DNA from: Tangfeifania diversioriginum | GTDB taxonomy: Bacteria > Bacteroidota > Bacteroidia > Bacteroidales > Prolixibacteraceae | Assembly: GCA_945873105.1 (NCBI GenBank) | Contig: CAMCBW010000001.1 | Span: forward strand, 186,001-250,000 | DNA: 64,000 bases | Direction: 5' to 3' | Shown: piece by piece, positions 53,028-62,203 of the stretch | How positions within the stretch are numbered: position 1 is the first letter of the stretch | Layout: each line of letters begins with the position of its first letter | Program-made: the position numbers and the translations under genes | Notes under the pieces: model-generated | The model's database searches: none | Seen by the model: only the letters and a program-made list of their open reading frames with translations | Told to the model about the DNA's origin: nothing

Positions 53028-55697
53028 ATGTTACATTCAACCAAGACATCCAGACTCAATCTCAGCTTTGTTATTGGCATAATTGTTTGTTCAATCTGTG
53101 TTGGTGCTATTTTGTTTTCATGCAGTAAGAATGGCGATCCGGTCATTGAGGTTAAAAAAAGTTCAGATAAGTTAATCCTTACTTTTGGATTTAATCAAGC
53201 TGAAAATCCACTCCTATATCAGGATTTTATAGGGACCATCAATGGCAATAATGTTTTGGTTTCCATTCCGTCAGGCTTTGAAATTTCGGCTTTGAAGGCA
53301 ACGTTCACTGTTTCAGCCAAGACGACGGTTAAGGTAGGCTCTGTTGTACAACAGGATAAATTGACTGTTAACAATTTTACTTCTTCAATAGTCTATACGA
53401 TCACCGCAGAAGATGGAACGTCACAGAGTTACACTGTGTCTATCGTATGTTCCGATAAGGCATTGCTTTCGTTTGGATTCCTAAAAGCTGATAACTCTTC
53501 CATAAACGAAGATTGCACCGGAGTTATTGCTGGATCTTCGGTTAGTTTATTGGTTTCATCTACCGCTGATTTGTCGCAGTTGAAAGCGATGTTCACTACC
53601 TCCCCCAAGGCTACGGTAAAGGTTGGCGATATAGTCCAGCAATCTAAAGTTACAATAACTAGTTTCGTTGTGCCAGTTGTTTATTCAGTTATTGCTGAGG
53701 ATGGAACCAAACAGGATTTTGTTGTTACTGTTACCAGGAAAAGCGGGGCAAAGGATTTGCTTTCTTTTGGATTGAACAAAGCCGACAATCCTTATCTTGT
53801 ATCAGATTGTACTGGCATTATCAATGGAACCAATGTTCATGTAATGGTGCCTTTTAAGACAGACCTTGCCGCATTTAAAGCGAGTTTTTCAATTTCCCCG
53901 AAATCAAGTATCAAGGTTGGTTTGGTTGTACAGCAAGATAAAGTCACAGTAAATAATTTTGCGAATCCAGTTACCTACACGATTACTGCAGAGGATGGCA
54001 GTTCTATAAATTATCTCGTCACAATTACTTGGGCACCCAATAGAGAAAAGGAATTGTTGACTTTTGGTTTTTTTAAATCCAGAAATGGTTCACTACCGTA
54101 TGATCTCCCAGGAGTAATTGACCCAACCACCAAACGGGTTTTGTGTACCTTACCTGCAGGCGTGGGAAGAACTAATTTGATTGCTACGTTTTCATTGTCG
54201 GAAAGGGCAGTGGCAAAAGTGGGAACTATGGCTCAAACATCTGATGTTACTTCCAATAATTTTACTTCAAACCTTTCCTATACTATTCAGGCAGAGGATG
54301 CAAGTACAAGCATTTATACGATAGAACTGGTGGGAGAAAGCCTCCCGAATATCAATCAAAGCCGTATTGATTCAAAAATTCTTGCGCTCAATTTGCACCG
54401 TTATCCTTCACCTGTTCAAAAATTATTTTCCAGTGTGCAAGTTGTTCCAATCTATACAACTGCATTTCTTGGTCAGAAACCAACCTCTTCGATGCCATTT
54501 GATGCGGGGTACATTGGCGGAGATGGGAAAATTTACGTAACAACACCATTTTCCAACGAACAAAAGGCAGTCTTTAAAGATGCAACGCAAGCAGCGATTT
54601 ATTATATGTGCCAACTATTTCTGGCCAATTATTATATGAAAAATGTCTTCCCCATTTGGTTTAAATATGGAATGGCTGCATTTGAAGCAGGATTGACTAT
54701 TTCAGATGATGTTATTAAGTCTTCCATCATGAAATATGGTGGACAATTGCCCTCCTTAAGCACCTTAAATGATCCTCAGCTTTTTGCCAGCAACAATGGT
54801 ATTGCTTTAGCTTATATGTGGGGTGAATTTATGGCAGTTTCCAAATGCTGGCAATATTACGATATTATTGATGTTAATTCTCAAACAATTGTTGTTGCAC
54901 CTTATTGGTCTGGTGTCGGCTCTTTGGATAATATGTACACTATTTGGACAAGATACATTCATTATAGAATTTTAGAAACAAATAGCTTGAAAAGAGGCAG
55001 AATGCAAGGTGAATCATCGCATTTTAGATTCTATTGTGCTGATAAGGATGCTTTTTGCATTCCAGGGTTCACTGACATCATTGAAAAAGCTTTTACCAAT
55101 TATTCTAATTTGTATGGGATTTCATTTCCGGAAAAACTAATCTTCGGTTTTGGCCCGGAATGTGAAGTCGCATTGATAGATGGTGTACCATGTTCCAACC
55201 GATACACAGGTGGAACCGGCTGGGTCTCTGGTATGGCGTGCAGTAGTCCAAATAGTTTGAATGACATGTATATGTGGGATCATCTTTTAAGACATGAACT
55301 TGCCCACTGTTTTGTTTCTAGGCTATACCCGTCTGGTTTTCAGCCTACGGCATGGTTAAGTGAAGGGGCTGCTGAGTTTTTGACATATGGGGTAATGGAT
55401 CAGGCTCGAATAAATGAATGCAAACCACAGGTGAAAGAAGCAATGAATAAGGCGATTGGGTTATTTGGTCATCGCCCAACCTATGATGAAACCAGAATCT
55501 ATCCTGGCAATCCGTATTATGATTATTATATTTTGGGTCAAGTCTTTCTTAATTTTATACATCAAAAAGGTGGAATTTCAGGTGTGAAGGGAGTATTAAG
55601 CAATGCAGAAGAGGGTATTAGGGCTCTCGGTTTTGCAAACCACGATGAATGTATGAATGCTTTCTATCAGTACTATGATAGTGTCTGGGCCAATTAG
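53028..55697 (+). CDS. Large lipoprotein with four Ig-like repeats and a zinc metallopeptidase domain
   Basis: 889 aa. The signal region ends in the lipobox ILFSCS (Cys about residue 32), so it is a lipoprotein, possibly surface-exposed. Residues about 45-435 are four DUF5018-like beta repeats of about 95 aa, each running LLSFGF...N...G.I to VQQDKVTVNNF and YTITAEDGSS. A first helical domain (about 450-640) has WFKYGMAAFEAG, and a second (about 660-889) has H756ELAH760 plus E779 in WLSEGAAEFLTYG, a gluzincin zinc site. The first looks like a catalytically dead copy. Composition is AT-richer than in neighbours. The substrate is unknown. Confidence 0.85.
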   Translation: MLHSTKTSRLNLSFVIGIIVCSICVGAILFSCSKNGDPVIEVKKSSDKLILTFGFNQAENPLLYQDFIGTINGNNVLVSIPSGFEISALKATFTVSAKTTVKVGSVVQQDKLTVNNFTSSIVYTITAEDGTSQSYTVSIVCSDKALLSFGFLKADNSSINEDCTGVIAGSSVSLLVSSTADLSQLKAMFTTSPKATVKVGDIVQQSKVTITSFVVPVVYSVIAEDGTKQDFVVTVTRKSGAKDLLSFGLNKADNPYLVSDCTGIINGTNVHVMVPFKTDLAAFKASFSISPKSSIKVGLVVQQDKVTVNNFANPVTYTITAEDGSSINYLVTITWAPNREKELLTFGFFKSRNGSLPYDLPGVIDPTTKRVLCTLPAGVGRTNLIATFSLSERAVAKVGTMAQTSDVTSNNFTSNLSYTIQAEDASTSIYTIELVGESLPNINQSRIDSKILALNLHRYPSPVQKLFSSVQVVPIYTTAFLGQKPTSSMPFDAGYIGGDGKIYVTTPFSNEQKAVFKDATQAAIYYMCQLFLANYYMKNVFPIWFKYGMAAFEAGLTISDDVIKSSIMKYGGQLPSLSTLNDPQLFASNNGIALAYMWGEFMAVSKCWQYYDIIDVNSQTIVVAPYWSGVGSLDNMYTIWTRYIHYRILETNSLKRGRMQGESSHFRFYCADKDAFCIPGFTDIIEKAFTNYSNLYGISFPEKLIFGFGPECEVALIDGVPCSNRYTGGTGWVSGMACSSPNSLNDMYMWDHLLRHELAHCFVSRLYPSGFQPTAWLSEGAAEFLTYGVMDQARINECKPQVKEAMNKAIGLFGHRPTYDETRIYPGNPYYDYYILGQVFLNFIHQKGGISGVKGVLSNAEEGIRALGFANHDECMNAFYQYYDSVWAN

Positions 55698-55752
55698 CAG
55701 GCATATACAATACAATCGAAGGAGAAAGGCAGATTTCAATGTCAGTATGAAA

Positions 55753-55787
55753 AAAAGGCCATTGGGATTTCTACCCATGGCCTTTTC
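55753..55787. terminator. Bidirectional terminator between lipoprotein and osmC genes
   Basis: AAAAGGCCAT-T-GGG pairs with CCC-ATGGCCTTTT around a 7-base loop; A-run on one side and T-run on the other serve both converging genes. Confidence 0.82.
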
Positions 55788-55821
55788 TACGTTACTAACC
55801 TTTAAAACTAAAACTGAGTAC

Positions 55822-56241
55822 TTATGCTTCGTGTACCACTATTGAATGGGTCACTGGAATTCCTTTTTTGAGCGTAGCTGAGACACCGCAATAGCGCTCA
55901 TCGGACATTGAAACAGCTTTCTCAAGCTTTTCCATCGGGAGATCGTTGCCCCAAAATTCGTATACAATGTGCAGGGAGGTGAAATGTTTCGGATGTTCCT
56001 CGGTCATCTCTCCTTCTACTTTTACATTCAGGTCTGCAAGTTCTACCCTCATCTTTGACAAAATGGATACTACATCCATTCCGGTGCAACCTGCCAGTGC
56101 AACCAGCATCAATGCTTTTGGTCTGGGTCCCAAATCATTTCCCCCGTTGGATTGATCCGCATCCACGGTGAGTTTATGACCGTATAGTTCTGTTTCAAAG
56201 GCCATCCCCTTTTTCCAGGCGAGATTTATCTCTTGCTTCAT
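55822..56241 (-). CDS. OsmC-family peroxiredoxin-like protein
   Basis: 139 aa. OsmC/Ohr proteins reduce organic hydroperoxides through two cysteines. Here Cys52 (ALAGCTGMDVVSIL) and Cys118 (DERYCGVSATLKKG) are 66 residues apart, as in active members. N-terminal Lys/Trp-rich strand INLAWKKGMAFETEL and GPRPKALMLVAL are typical. It is 73 bases downstream of the thioredoxin gene on the same strand, which could supply reducing power, and a MarR regulator is divergent from that pair, resembling an oxidative-stress unit. Confidence 0.9.
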   Translation of the reverse strand: MKQEINLAWKKGMAFETELYGHKLTVDADQSNGGNDLGPRPKALMLVALAGCTGMDVVSILSKMRVELADLNVKVEGEMTEEHPKHFTSLHIVYEFWGNDLPMEKLEKAVSMSDERYCGVSATLKKGIPVTHSIVVHEA

Positions 56242-56314
56242 AAATAGTATTTTAAATTTTTATTTCCTTGAATGCCATAATTGTCCTACGGTTTGATGAC
56301 GCAAGTGTTACAGC

Positions 56315-56686
56315 TTAATTGGCTGTTACCTTCAATACATCTTCAATGGCACTGATGAAGGTAGCCTTTGGCAATGCTCCCTGTGCCATCTGTGGTTGAC
56401 CCTCCATCGGGATGAACAGCAAGGAAGGAATGCTTTGGATTCCAAACATACCGGCAAGTTCGCGCTCATCTTCCGTATTAACCTTGTAAATATTCAGCTT
56501 GCTGCCATAGGAGGCCTGAAGCTCCTCCAGGATTGGGGCGATCATTTTACAGGGAGAACACCAATCTGCATAGAAATCTACAATTGCAGGTGCAGTACCT
56601 TCGAATTTCCATTCTTTGTTTGCTTCAAAATTGAATACCTTCTCTTTGAAGGTGTCAAGGGTCAAATGTTCAAGTGCCATAATCAT
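56315..56686 (-). CDS. Thioredoxin-family protein with WCSPC active site
   Basis: 123 aa (or 121 from the second ATG, MALEHL). Thioredoxin fold with VDFYADWCSPCKMIAPILEE; the active site is Cys43-Ser-Pro-Cys46 rather than the usual CGPC. The cis-Pro is present in GIQSIPSLLFIP. A -7 box (TACTTTTG on the minus strand, 56732-56739) lies 45 bases upstream. Probably co-transcribed with osmC and controlled by the divergent MarR regulator. Confidence 0.93.
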   Translation of the reverse strand: MIMALEHLTLDTFKEKVFNFEANKEWKFEGTAPAIVDFYADWCSPCKMIAPILEELQASYGSKLNIYKVNTEDERELAGMFGIQSIPSLLFIPMEGQPQMAQGALPKATFISAIEDVLKVTAN

Positions 56687-56707
56687 ATATTTTTAGAGTT
56701 ATTAAAT

Positions 56708-56720
56708 TTGCTATTAGCAA
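56708..56720. promoter_or_regulatory. Operator-like palindrome 1 between trx and marR
   Basis: TTGCTA-T-TAGCAA, a perfect 6-bp inverted repeat around one base, immediately downstream of the trx -7 box where a repressor would block transcription. Confidence 0.5.
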
Positions 56721-56779
56721 TTATTTTGATGCAAAAGTAAATCCTTTTTTGAAATAAAAAAACTTTTTAGTAAAAATAA

Positions 56780-56791
56780 TTGCCAATAGCA
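56780..56791. promoter_or_regulatory. Operator-like palindrome 2 between trx and marR
   Basis: TTGCCAATAGCA shares the TTGC-n4-TAGCA pattern of the first palindrome and lies just upstream of the marR -33 element at 56802. Confidence 0.4.
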
Positions 56792-56801
56792 TAAAATGCC
56801 C

Positions 56802-56831
56802 TTGTAAATAATTGACTTATTTGTAGTTTTG
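56802..56831 (+). promoter_or_regulatory. marR promoter
   Basis: TTG at 56802-56804 and TAGTTTTG at 56824-56831, spaced by 19 bases, a full match to the Bacteroidota consensus; the MarR ATG is at 56850 or, in the longer frame, 56829. Confidence 0.65.
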
Positions 56832-57266
56832 CAGAAAATATTTTTGAATATGGGTAAGGGAACTGAAATTCTGGATTTGGTATATGAGATGAAAAAGAAA
56901 TGTGCAGCCATGGACAATCAATTGATGGAACATTTGCAGCTTTCCCAATCAGAGTTGCTTTTTTTTGGCTCCCTCGATCAGTGTACCGGTATCAGCAGTC
57001 CCGAATTGGCCAGGAACATGGGGCTATCTCCTTCCCGCATCAGCAGGGTCATTGAGAAACTGGTGGTGGATGGTTACCTTGACCGTAACACTGATAAGGC
57101 CGACCGACGTGCGATCACCCTTTGCCTGACAGAAAACGGAAAGAAAATAAGGGAGGAAATTGCCAAAACCAGGCAGGATTGTGAAGCAAGGTTGTTGAAT
57201 GTGCTGCCAGAATCTGATATTGAAAAATTCCGTGAAATTATCAGTAAAATGATCAGGGAGATGTAG
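56829..57266 (+). CDS. MarR-family transcriptional regulator
   Basis: Open frame of 145 aa; the ATG at 56850 (MGKGTEILDLVYEMKKKC) gives 138 aa and is preferred because the longer frame overlaps the promoter. Winged helix-turn-helix: TGISSPELARNMGLSPSRIS, then RVIEKLVVDGYLDRNTDKAD with wing RRAITLCLTENGKKI. Two N-terminal cysteines or redox residues could sense oxidants, but this is unproven. Divergent from trx-osmC, with palindromes in between. Confidence 0.9.
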   Translation: MQKIFLNMGKGTEILDLVYEMKKKCAAMDNQLMEHLQLSQSELLFFGSLDQCTGISSPELARNMGLSPSRISRVIEKLVVDGYLDRNTDKADRRAITLCLTENGKKIREEIAKTRQDCEARLLNVLPESDIEKFREIISKMIREM

Positions 57267-57290
57267 TTCCTGATTTTTGCCTTAACCGGC

Positions 57291-57611
57291 TCAATGATAT
57301 CCTTTGAGTCCCTCGTGGCAAAGTCTTGATAATAATTTCATCCCACCAAGGATCTCCTTTGCTTTGCTGTCGGCTATTAGTTTAAGCGAATAATAAATTG
57401 ATAGTTCGTTGTCGTTTTCATAGAAATAGGTCTTCAGTGACCGGCTGTAGCGTATCTCCATACCATATTGTTCCAGGTCATGCAGGCATCTGAAAAGATG
57501 ACTTTGGCTGATGCCCAGCGCTCCGGCAAATTCGGAGGGAGTGCCAGTTGCTCCTGATCTGATCATCCTGTTCATTTTCTTGATGCGGTCAAAATAATCA
57601 ACTGGCTTCAT
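57291..57611 (-). CDS. Small HTH protein at the end of the C39 exporter operon
   Basis: 106 aa. The N-terminal half is a winged-helix-like HTH (SGATGTPSEFAGALGISQSH, LFRCLHDLEQYGMEIRYSR); the C-terminal half, SIYYSLKLIADSKAKEILGG, is helical without a recognised domain. The start codon lies inside the exporter gene (14-base overlap), so the two are translationally coupled. It may regulate the export locus, but its function is unknown. Confidence 0.7.
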   Translation of the reverse strand: MKPVDYFDRIKKMNRMIRSGATGTPSEFAGALGISQSHLFRCLHDLEQYGMEIRYSRSLKTYFYENDNELSIYYSLKLIADSKAKEILGGMKLLSRLCHEGLKGYH

Positions 57612-59808
57612 CTTTTAAAAATAATCCATTTTCAGGCGAGTCTTCCCCAAGGGGATTGTTCAGAAAGGGCAATTGTTTCTGCCACATCTGATAATAGCGG
57701 CGCTTAAGCTGCCACAAATAGCGGTGAGTTCCCTCTTCAACCACTACCCCCTTCTCCAGTACAGCTATATGGTCGGCATTGACAACGGTGCTCAACCGGT
57801 GTGCGATAACAAGAATGGTTTTCCCTTGTTGCTTTAATGAAAGGAGGGTATCCTGGACAAATTGTTCAGATTCGTTGTCGAGCGAAGAGGTTGCTTCATC
57901 AAAAAGAAGTATTTCAGGATCCCTGTATAATGCACGTGCAATTGCAATGCGTTGTTTTTCACCACCTGAGAGGTTGGTTCCATTCTCTCCGATCCAACTA
58001 TTCAACCCTTCAGGTAGTTTTTCAATCAAAGCCTGCATCCCCAGGGATTGGCAGATTTCCATTATTTTTAAATGGTCGGGGGAGAATTCTCCCACCGCAA
58101 TATTTTCAAGAATTGTGCCTGTAAAAAGCTCCAGTCGCTGTGGAACAACTGCAACCAATCTGCGCAGACTTTCTACAGAAACATGAGCCAGGTTGTAGCC
58201 ACCCAGGGTAATGCTTCCGCCAGTGAGCGGATAGAGCTTTTGAATCAGTGCCACCAAGGTTGTTTTGCCCGAACCACTCTCTCCAACAACTGCGGTAATC
58301 TTACCTTTCCCGATACAGAATGAGAAATGATCAAAGACCTCATTTCGGGTGCCATAACTAAAATTGATGCCGTTGAATCGAATGTCACCAATTCTTTCAC
58401 GGGAGATTTCGAGCTTGTTTTCATCTGTTTCCTGGTCGAGATCCATGATCTCAAACAAACGGTCGGCGGCTATCAGTGCATTCTGGATCGACTTATTCAT
58501 GCCGACAAGGTTGGCAGCAGGAGCAGTAAAATAACCGGCAATGGCATAAAAGGAGAGCAGTTCCCCCGGTGAAATTGTTTGGTCAATAACATAATAGGAG
58601 CCAATCCAAAGTAATGCAATCGTTGAGATCCGGTTGATCATCTCTGTTCCGGTGGCAGAGAAAAGGCCATTCGTTGTGGACCTATAAATGGATCTGAGCA
58701 GGTGTATGAACCGAATTTCAGTCTTCAGGTTGGCATAGGATTCAAGGCCAAATTCCTTGATCGTTCTAACTGAATTGAGAGATTCTACCAGTTGACTCTC
58801 GAGATCGGCGGTAGCTTCCATCAGTCTTCGTTCTCTTTTCCTGTTTAGTCTGTTGGTAATCCAATAGATCACCCCATATAGCGGGATAACTATGGAAAGG
58901 ATCAAAGCGAGCTTCCAACTATAGATAAACATTAGGATAAACGAGAATAATACTATAAATAAGCTGACCAATAAGGAGATAGCAATGTCATTGATGAAAG
59001 ATCTGATTTTGACCGCATCATTGATGCGCGAGACAATTTCGCCTACCCGCATGGAATCAAAGAAAAGCTGGGGCAGTTTCAACAGATGTTTGTAATACCC
59101 AAGTATCAGGCGGGCATCAATTTTTTGACCGGTTTTAAGGACAAGAATGTTCTTTGAATAGCCAATGAAGAGTTGGAACAGTGCCAGGATCAGCATGATC
59201 ACGCTTAGCAGGTTTAATAGGTTGGTGTTGCGGTCGACAAGTACAAAATCGGTTATTTTTTGGAGGTATACGGAGGTTGACAATCCAAGCAAGGTGTATA
59301 CGACTGCTCCAAAAAGTGCCTGAAGCAGGATATACTTGTGCGGTTGAAGTAAATAAATAAACCGGCTAAAAATCGCTATTTTCTCATTCTTTGGATGAAA
59401 ATCGGCTCCTGGTGCCATTAGTATCAGCACGCCGGTCCAGATTTCATTGAATTCCTGCATCGTAGCTTTGTGGAGCAATCCATCCCCCGGATCCATAAAT
59501 TCGACGCGCTCATTTGTCAATTTGTATATCACAACAAAATGGAGCAATTTTTTCTGAAGCAGGACATGGGCTATCGCAGGACAGGGAACACCGGGCAATA
59601 CATCGATGCTCCCTCTGACCCCTTTTGCTGTAAGTCCAAGCTTTTCTGCTGCCTTCACCAAACCCCAGGCATTGGTTCCTTTCTGATCGGTTCCGGCCAA
59701 CTGTCGAATCCTTGCGACCGGAATGCCCAGATGATAATAGGCAGCGACAGATGCCAAACATGCTGCCCCGCAGTCAGTGATGTCCCGTTGCTTGATCCTG
59801 GTCTTCAT
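57598..59808 (-). CDS. Peptidase C39-domain ABC exporter (second system)
   Basis: 736 aa. C39 domain (1-135): catalytic Cys13 in RDITDCGAACLASVAAYYHL, His in LLHFVVIYKL, Asp in FMDPGDGL. Transmembrane region about 155-440 (LPQLFFDSMRVGEIVSRIND). ATPase about 475-715 with Walker A GESGSGKTTL, signature NLSGGEKQRIAIARAL, Walker B EILLFDEATSSLD and H-loop VIAHRLS. It exports and trims leader peptides of the double-glycine type. The HlyD gene upstream overlaps it by 35 bases. It differs clearly from the exporter at 23881, so the two are separate systems. Confidence 0.95.
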   Translation of the reverse strand: MKTRIKQRDITDCGAACLASVAAYYHLGIPVARIRQLAGTDQKGTNAWGLVKAAEKLGLTAKGVRGSIDVLPGVPCPAIAHVLLQKKLLHFVVIYKLTNERVEFMDPGDGLLHKATMQEFNEIWTGVLILMAPGADFHPKNEKIAIFSRFIYLLQPHKYILLQALFGAVVYTLLGLSTSVYLQKITDFVLVDRNTNLLNLLSVIMLILALFQLFIGYSKNILVLKTGQKIDARLILGYYKHLLKLPQLFFDSMRVGEIVSRINDAVKIRSFINDIAISLLVSLFIVLFSFILMFIYSWKLALILSIVIPLYGVIYWITNRLNRKRERRLMEATADLESQLVESLNSVRTIKEFGLESYANLKTEIRFIHLLRSIYRSTTNGLFSATGTEMINRISTIALLWIGSYYVIDQTISPGELLSFYAIAGYFTAPAANLVGMNKSIQNALIAADRLFEIMDLDQETDENKLEISRERIGDIRFNGINFSYGTRNEVFDHFSFCIGKGKITAVVGESGSGKTTLVALIQKLYPLTGGSITLGGYNLAHVSVESLRRLVAVVPQRLELFTGTILENIAVGEFSPDHLKIMEICQSLGMQALIEKLPEGLNSWIGENGTNLSGGEKQRIAIARALYRDPEILLFDEATSSLDNESEQFVQDTLLSLKQQGKTILVIAHRLSTVVNADHIAVLEKGVVVEEGTHRYLWQLKRRYYQMWQKQLPFLNNPLGEDSPENGLFLKDEAS

Positions 59809-60949
59809 TCGTTTTAAGTTTTGGATTCAACCAATTGTCGGCTTTGTCGTAAAGCAACTGAAAGAGCGTCCTTTCTGCTACTTTGAAGCGGCCTGTCAGG
59901 GTCATCCCTTTTCTCAGGCTTCCCCGGGTACCGTTCTTCAACTGTAAGTAGGATTGGCCGAGCTTGCACTTTACCCTAAAATAGGGGGTAGCGTTGATGC
60001 TTGCCACATTGCTGGAAATATCGTGTACAGATCCGCTGGCAACACCCCACAGGTTGTAGTTGTAGGCGTGAAACTGAAAGGATACCTCCATCCCCTTCTC
60101 AATTAGCCCAATATCAGATGGGCTTACATAACATTCCACCATCAGGTCGTTATCGGGAGATATTTTAGCAATTAACTGGTTGGGCAGTAAATAATTCCCT
60201 GTTTTGATTCCGGTGTAGCCGGTGATGGTACCCGAAATGGGTGCGAGGAGGCAATAGTCCATTTTTTCTTTCTTCATTTGCTCAATCTCTGAAGTGATAT
60301 CTGCCAGACGAATGAGTGCCTCCTTGAGTCTTCCCTGCCATAGGGTCTGTTGTTGAGCCTGGAGGGAGCTGTACCTGTTATTTTCCAACAAGAGTATATT
60401 GTTTAGCTTTTCTAGTTCATACCTTGGTGTGATGCCCTTGCCGTAAAGCTTTTCTGCCAGTAAATAATCTCGTTCCGCTTGCATTAGCGCCGTTTTTTGT
60501 TCAGCCAATTTGCCCGACAAGGTTTGGTACTCCTGTTTGCAGAGTGCTGTGGTCAGATTTTGCCAGTTGCCTGAGATCAATTTGCTTAAGTCGTTAACAA
60601 GCATCTCCTCTTCCTTTTCTTTGAAGGTAAAGAGTCTTAGCTGCTGGTCTATTCTGTGGGATGCAATGATCAACAGGGTATCTGACTCGTGCACTGCAAG
60701 ATTTTCTGCAATTTTGCAATAGATAACTTCTCCTGTCACTGCCGGAACAATGGGATTATCCTCATACACTGACCGCACAATTCCATCACTTTGGGAGGTG
60801 ACCTGCACCTTCACGACAGGAAGGAGGCATGCAACAACCAGCAAGAAAAGAATGGCAGAAAGATAAATGACAGATCCGGAGTTGTTTTGTTCCGAAAAAT
60901 AGTTTTCACAGCTCTCTTTGATGATCTCAGGAGGAAAAATCGGGGACAT
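59774..60949 (-). CDS. HlyD-family membrane fusion protein
   Basis: 391 aa, full length. One membrane helix (about 30-48, YLSAILFLLVVACLLPVV), a split lipoyl domain (VTSQSDGIVRSVYEDNPI and LLAPISGTITGYTGIKTGNY), a coiled coil of about 120 residues (95-215) and a C-terminal beta-barrel (VECYVSPSDIGLIEKGMEVS). It bridges the ABC exporter at 57598 to an outer-membrane channel. The overlap of 35 bases with the exporter gene is large and indicates tight coupling. Confidence 0.93.
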   Translation of the reverse strand: MSPIFPPEIIKESCENYFSEQNNSGSVIYLSAILFLLVVACLLPVVKVQVTSQSDGIVRSVYEDNPIVPAVTGEVIYCKIAENLAVHESDTLLIIASHRIDQQLRLFTFKEKEEEMLVNDLSKLISGNWQNLTTALCKQEYQTLSGKLAEQKTALMQAERDYLLAEKLYGKGITPRYELEKLNNILLLENNRYSSLQAQQQTLWQGRLKEALIRLADITSEIEQMKKEKMDYCLLAPISGTITGYTGIKTGNYLLPNQLIAKISPDNDLMVECYVSPSDIGLIEKGMEVSFQFHAYNYNLWGVASGSVHDISSNVASINATPYFRVKCKLGQSYLQLKNGTRGSLRKGMTLTGRFKVAERTLFQLLYDKADNWLNPKLKTNEDQDQATGHH

Positions 60950-61117
60950 ACTCGTTCATTTTTTGTCCGTATTTCTCCTAGTAAGTTAAGGCAAAAAAAA
61001 GAGAAAAAAGAATTTTGAACCCAAAAACTGAAGGATGTGGTCGATCAATCGATACAGATTTATACCCTTATCAAGATCTTCTCCCAGGTTTGCCTTCTTT
61101 CTGCAGGGTGAACTTTT
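60950..61117. other. Gap between the HlyD gene and the AraC gene
   Basis: 168 bases. No precursor peptide with a GG leader and no good promoter box was found on the minus strand, where the export operon starts. Confidence 0.5.
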
Positions 61118-62047
61118 TTAGGTAGAGGATGACCTTGGTTGGTTTTGAGGGTAGAATTTTTTGCGGTATTGGGCAGGAGAATATCCTGTACTGTTTTTAA
61201 AAACCCTGGCCAGGTGAAATCTGTCACAGAATCCTGATCTTGAAGCTATTTCCTCGATTGTTTCATTGGTGTGGTGCAGCAGGATACTTGTTTTCTGGAT
61301 TCTGCGCTCCCTTACAAATTGCTGCGGAGCGATGCCAATCTCTTCTTTGAATAACCTTGAAAAGGAGTTGATGGCCATGTTGGCTACCTCTGCCAGTCTC
61401 CTATTTGTCAATACCTCCGCAGGGTGCTCCTCGATTTCACGCAATACCTTTAATATACGCTGGTCGGTGGTGGTAAGGTTCCAATAGGCTTTTGAAATTT
61501 GACTAACCGTTAAGATAATGATTTTGTAGATCAGCAGACTGGATGAGACTGAGAACTCATCGGGATTCTCTTTTAGAATCAGGGTGAGTTCTTCCAGATC
61601 CTGGCGCTGTGACCGGCTTACCGGAAAGCAGAACATCTCCGGGGAGATAAAGTCGAATGGCATGCCAAGGTTGAAGTGAATGAAGAGATGCAAGACAGCC
61701 CCCATCTCTACCAGTGAAGTTTCGACTGCATCCTGCTCCATTCTGGCTCCTTCCAGATTGTAACCGGATTCAGGAAGACTTTTCCCGATTAACCTGCTGG
61801 AGAAGGCGGTATATGGGGGAATCAATACAATCTGTCCGGGATTCAATTCGATGGTTCTGTCTGCAAATGTGATGATGCCTCCGCTGCTTTTGTTCCAGTA
61901 AATGCGCCAATAGGGGAAAGTCATGTGCTGACTCTCCCAGTTGACCAGCCACCAATACCTGCAGCACAACAGGTTGATGCTAAAACCTGAAAAAAGTTGG
62001 GTTATATTGGATGGATCACCTCTGTCGGGAACCTTGAGAAACTTCAT
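61118..62047 (-). CDS. AraC-family regulator, divergent from fucI
   Basis: 309 aa from ATG 62047 (MKFLKVPDRGD); the frame is open to 62128, but TATCTTTG on the minus strand at 62084-62091 is a -7 box that places transcription downstream of that longer start. The N-terminal sensor domain has a cupin-like region (ELNPGQIVLIPPYTAFSSRL). The C-terminal two-HTH AraC domain has LAEVANMAINSFSRLFKEEI and IEEIASRSGFCDRFHLARVF, then GYSPAQYRKKF. It probably controls fucI and the following sugar genes. Confidence 0.9.
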   Translation of the reverse strand: MKFLKVPDRGDPSNITQLFSGFSINLLCCRYWWLVNWESQHMTFPYWRIYWNKSSGGIITFADRTIELNPGQIVLIPPYTAFSSRLIGKSLPESGYNLEGARMEQDAVETSLVEMGAVLHLFIHFNLGMPFDFISPEMFCFPVSRSQRQDLEELTLILKENPDEFSVSSSLLIYKIIILTVSQISKAYWNLTTTDQRILKVLREIEEHPAEVLTNRRLAEVANMAINSFSRLFKEEIGIAPQQFVRERRIQKTSILLHHTNETIEEIASRSGFCDRFHLARVFKNSTGYSPAQYRKKFYPQNQPRSSST

Positions 62048-62203
62048 CTGGAAACTTGTATGCGGGAAAAGTGAATATATACACAAAGATATTTTAATTG
62101 GGAGTATTTTCTTCCTTGGCTGTTCCAATTTTTACTTCGTTGAATTTCAATTTAAAACCTGGATGGTAACCTATTTGTCCATGAATCAAGGGCTCTCAAT
62201 CTG

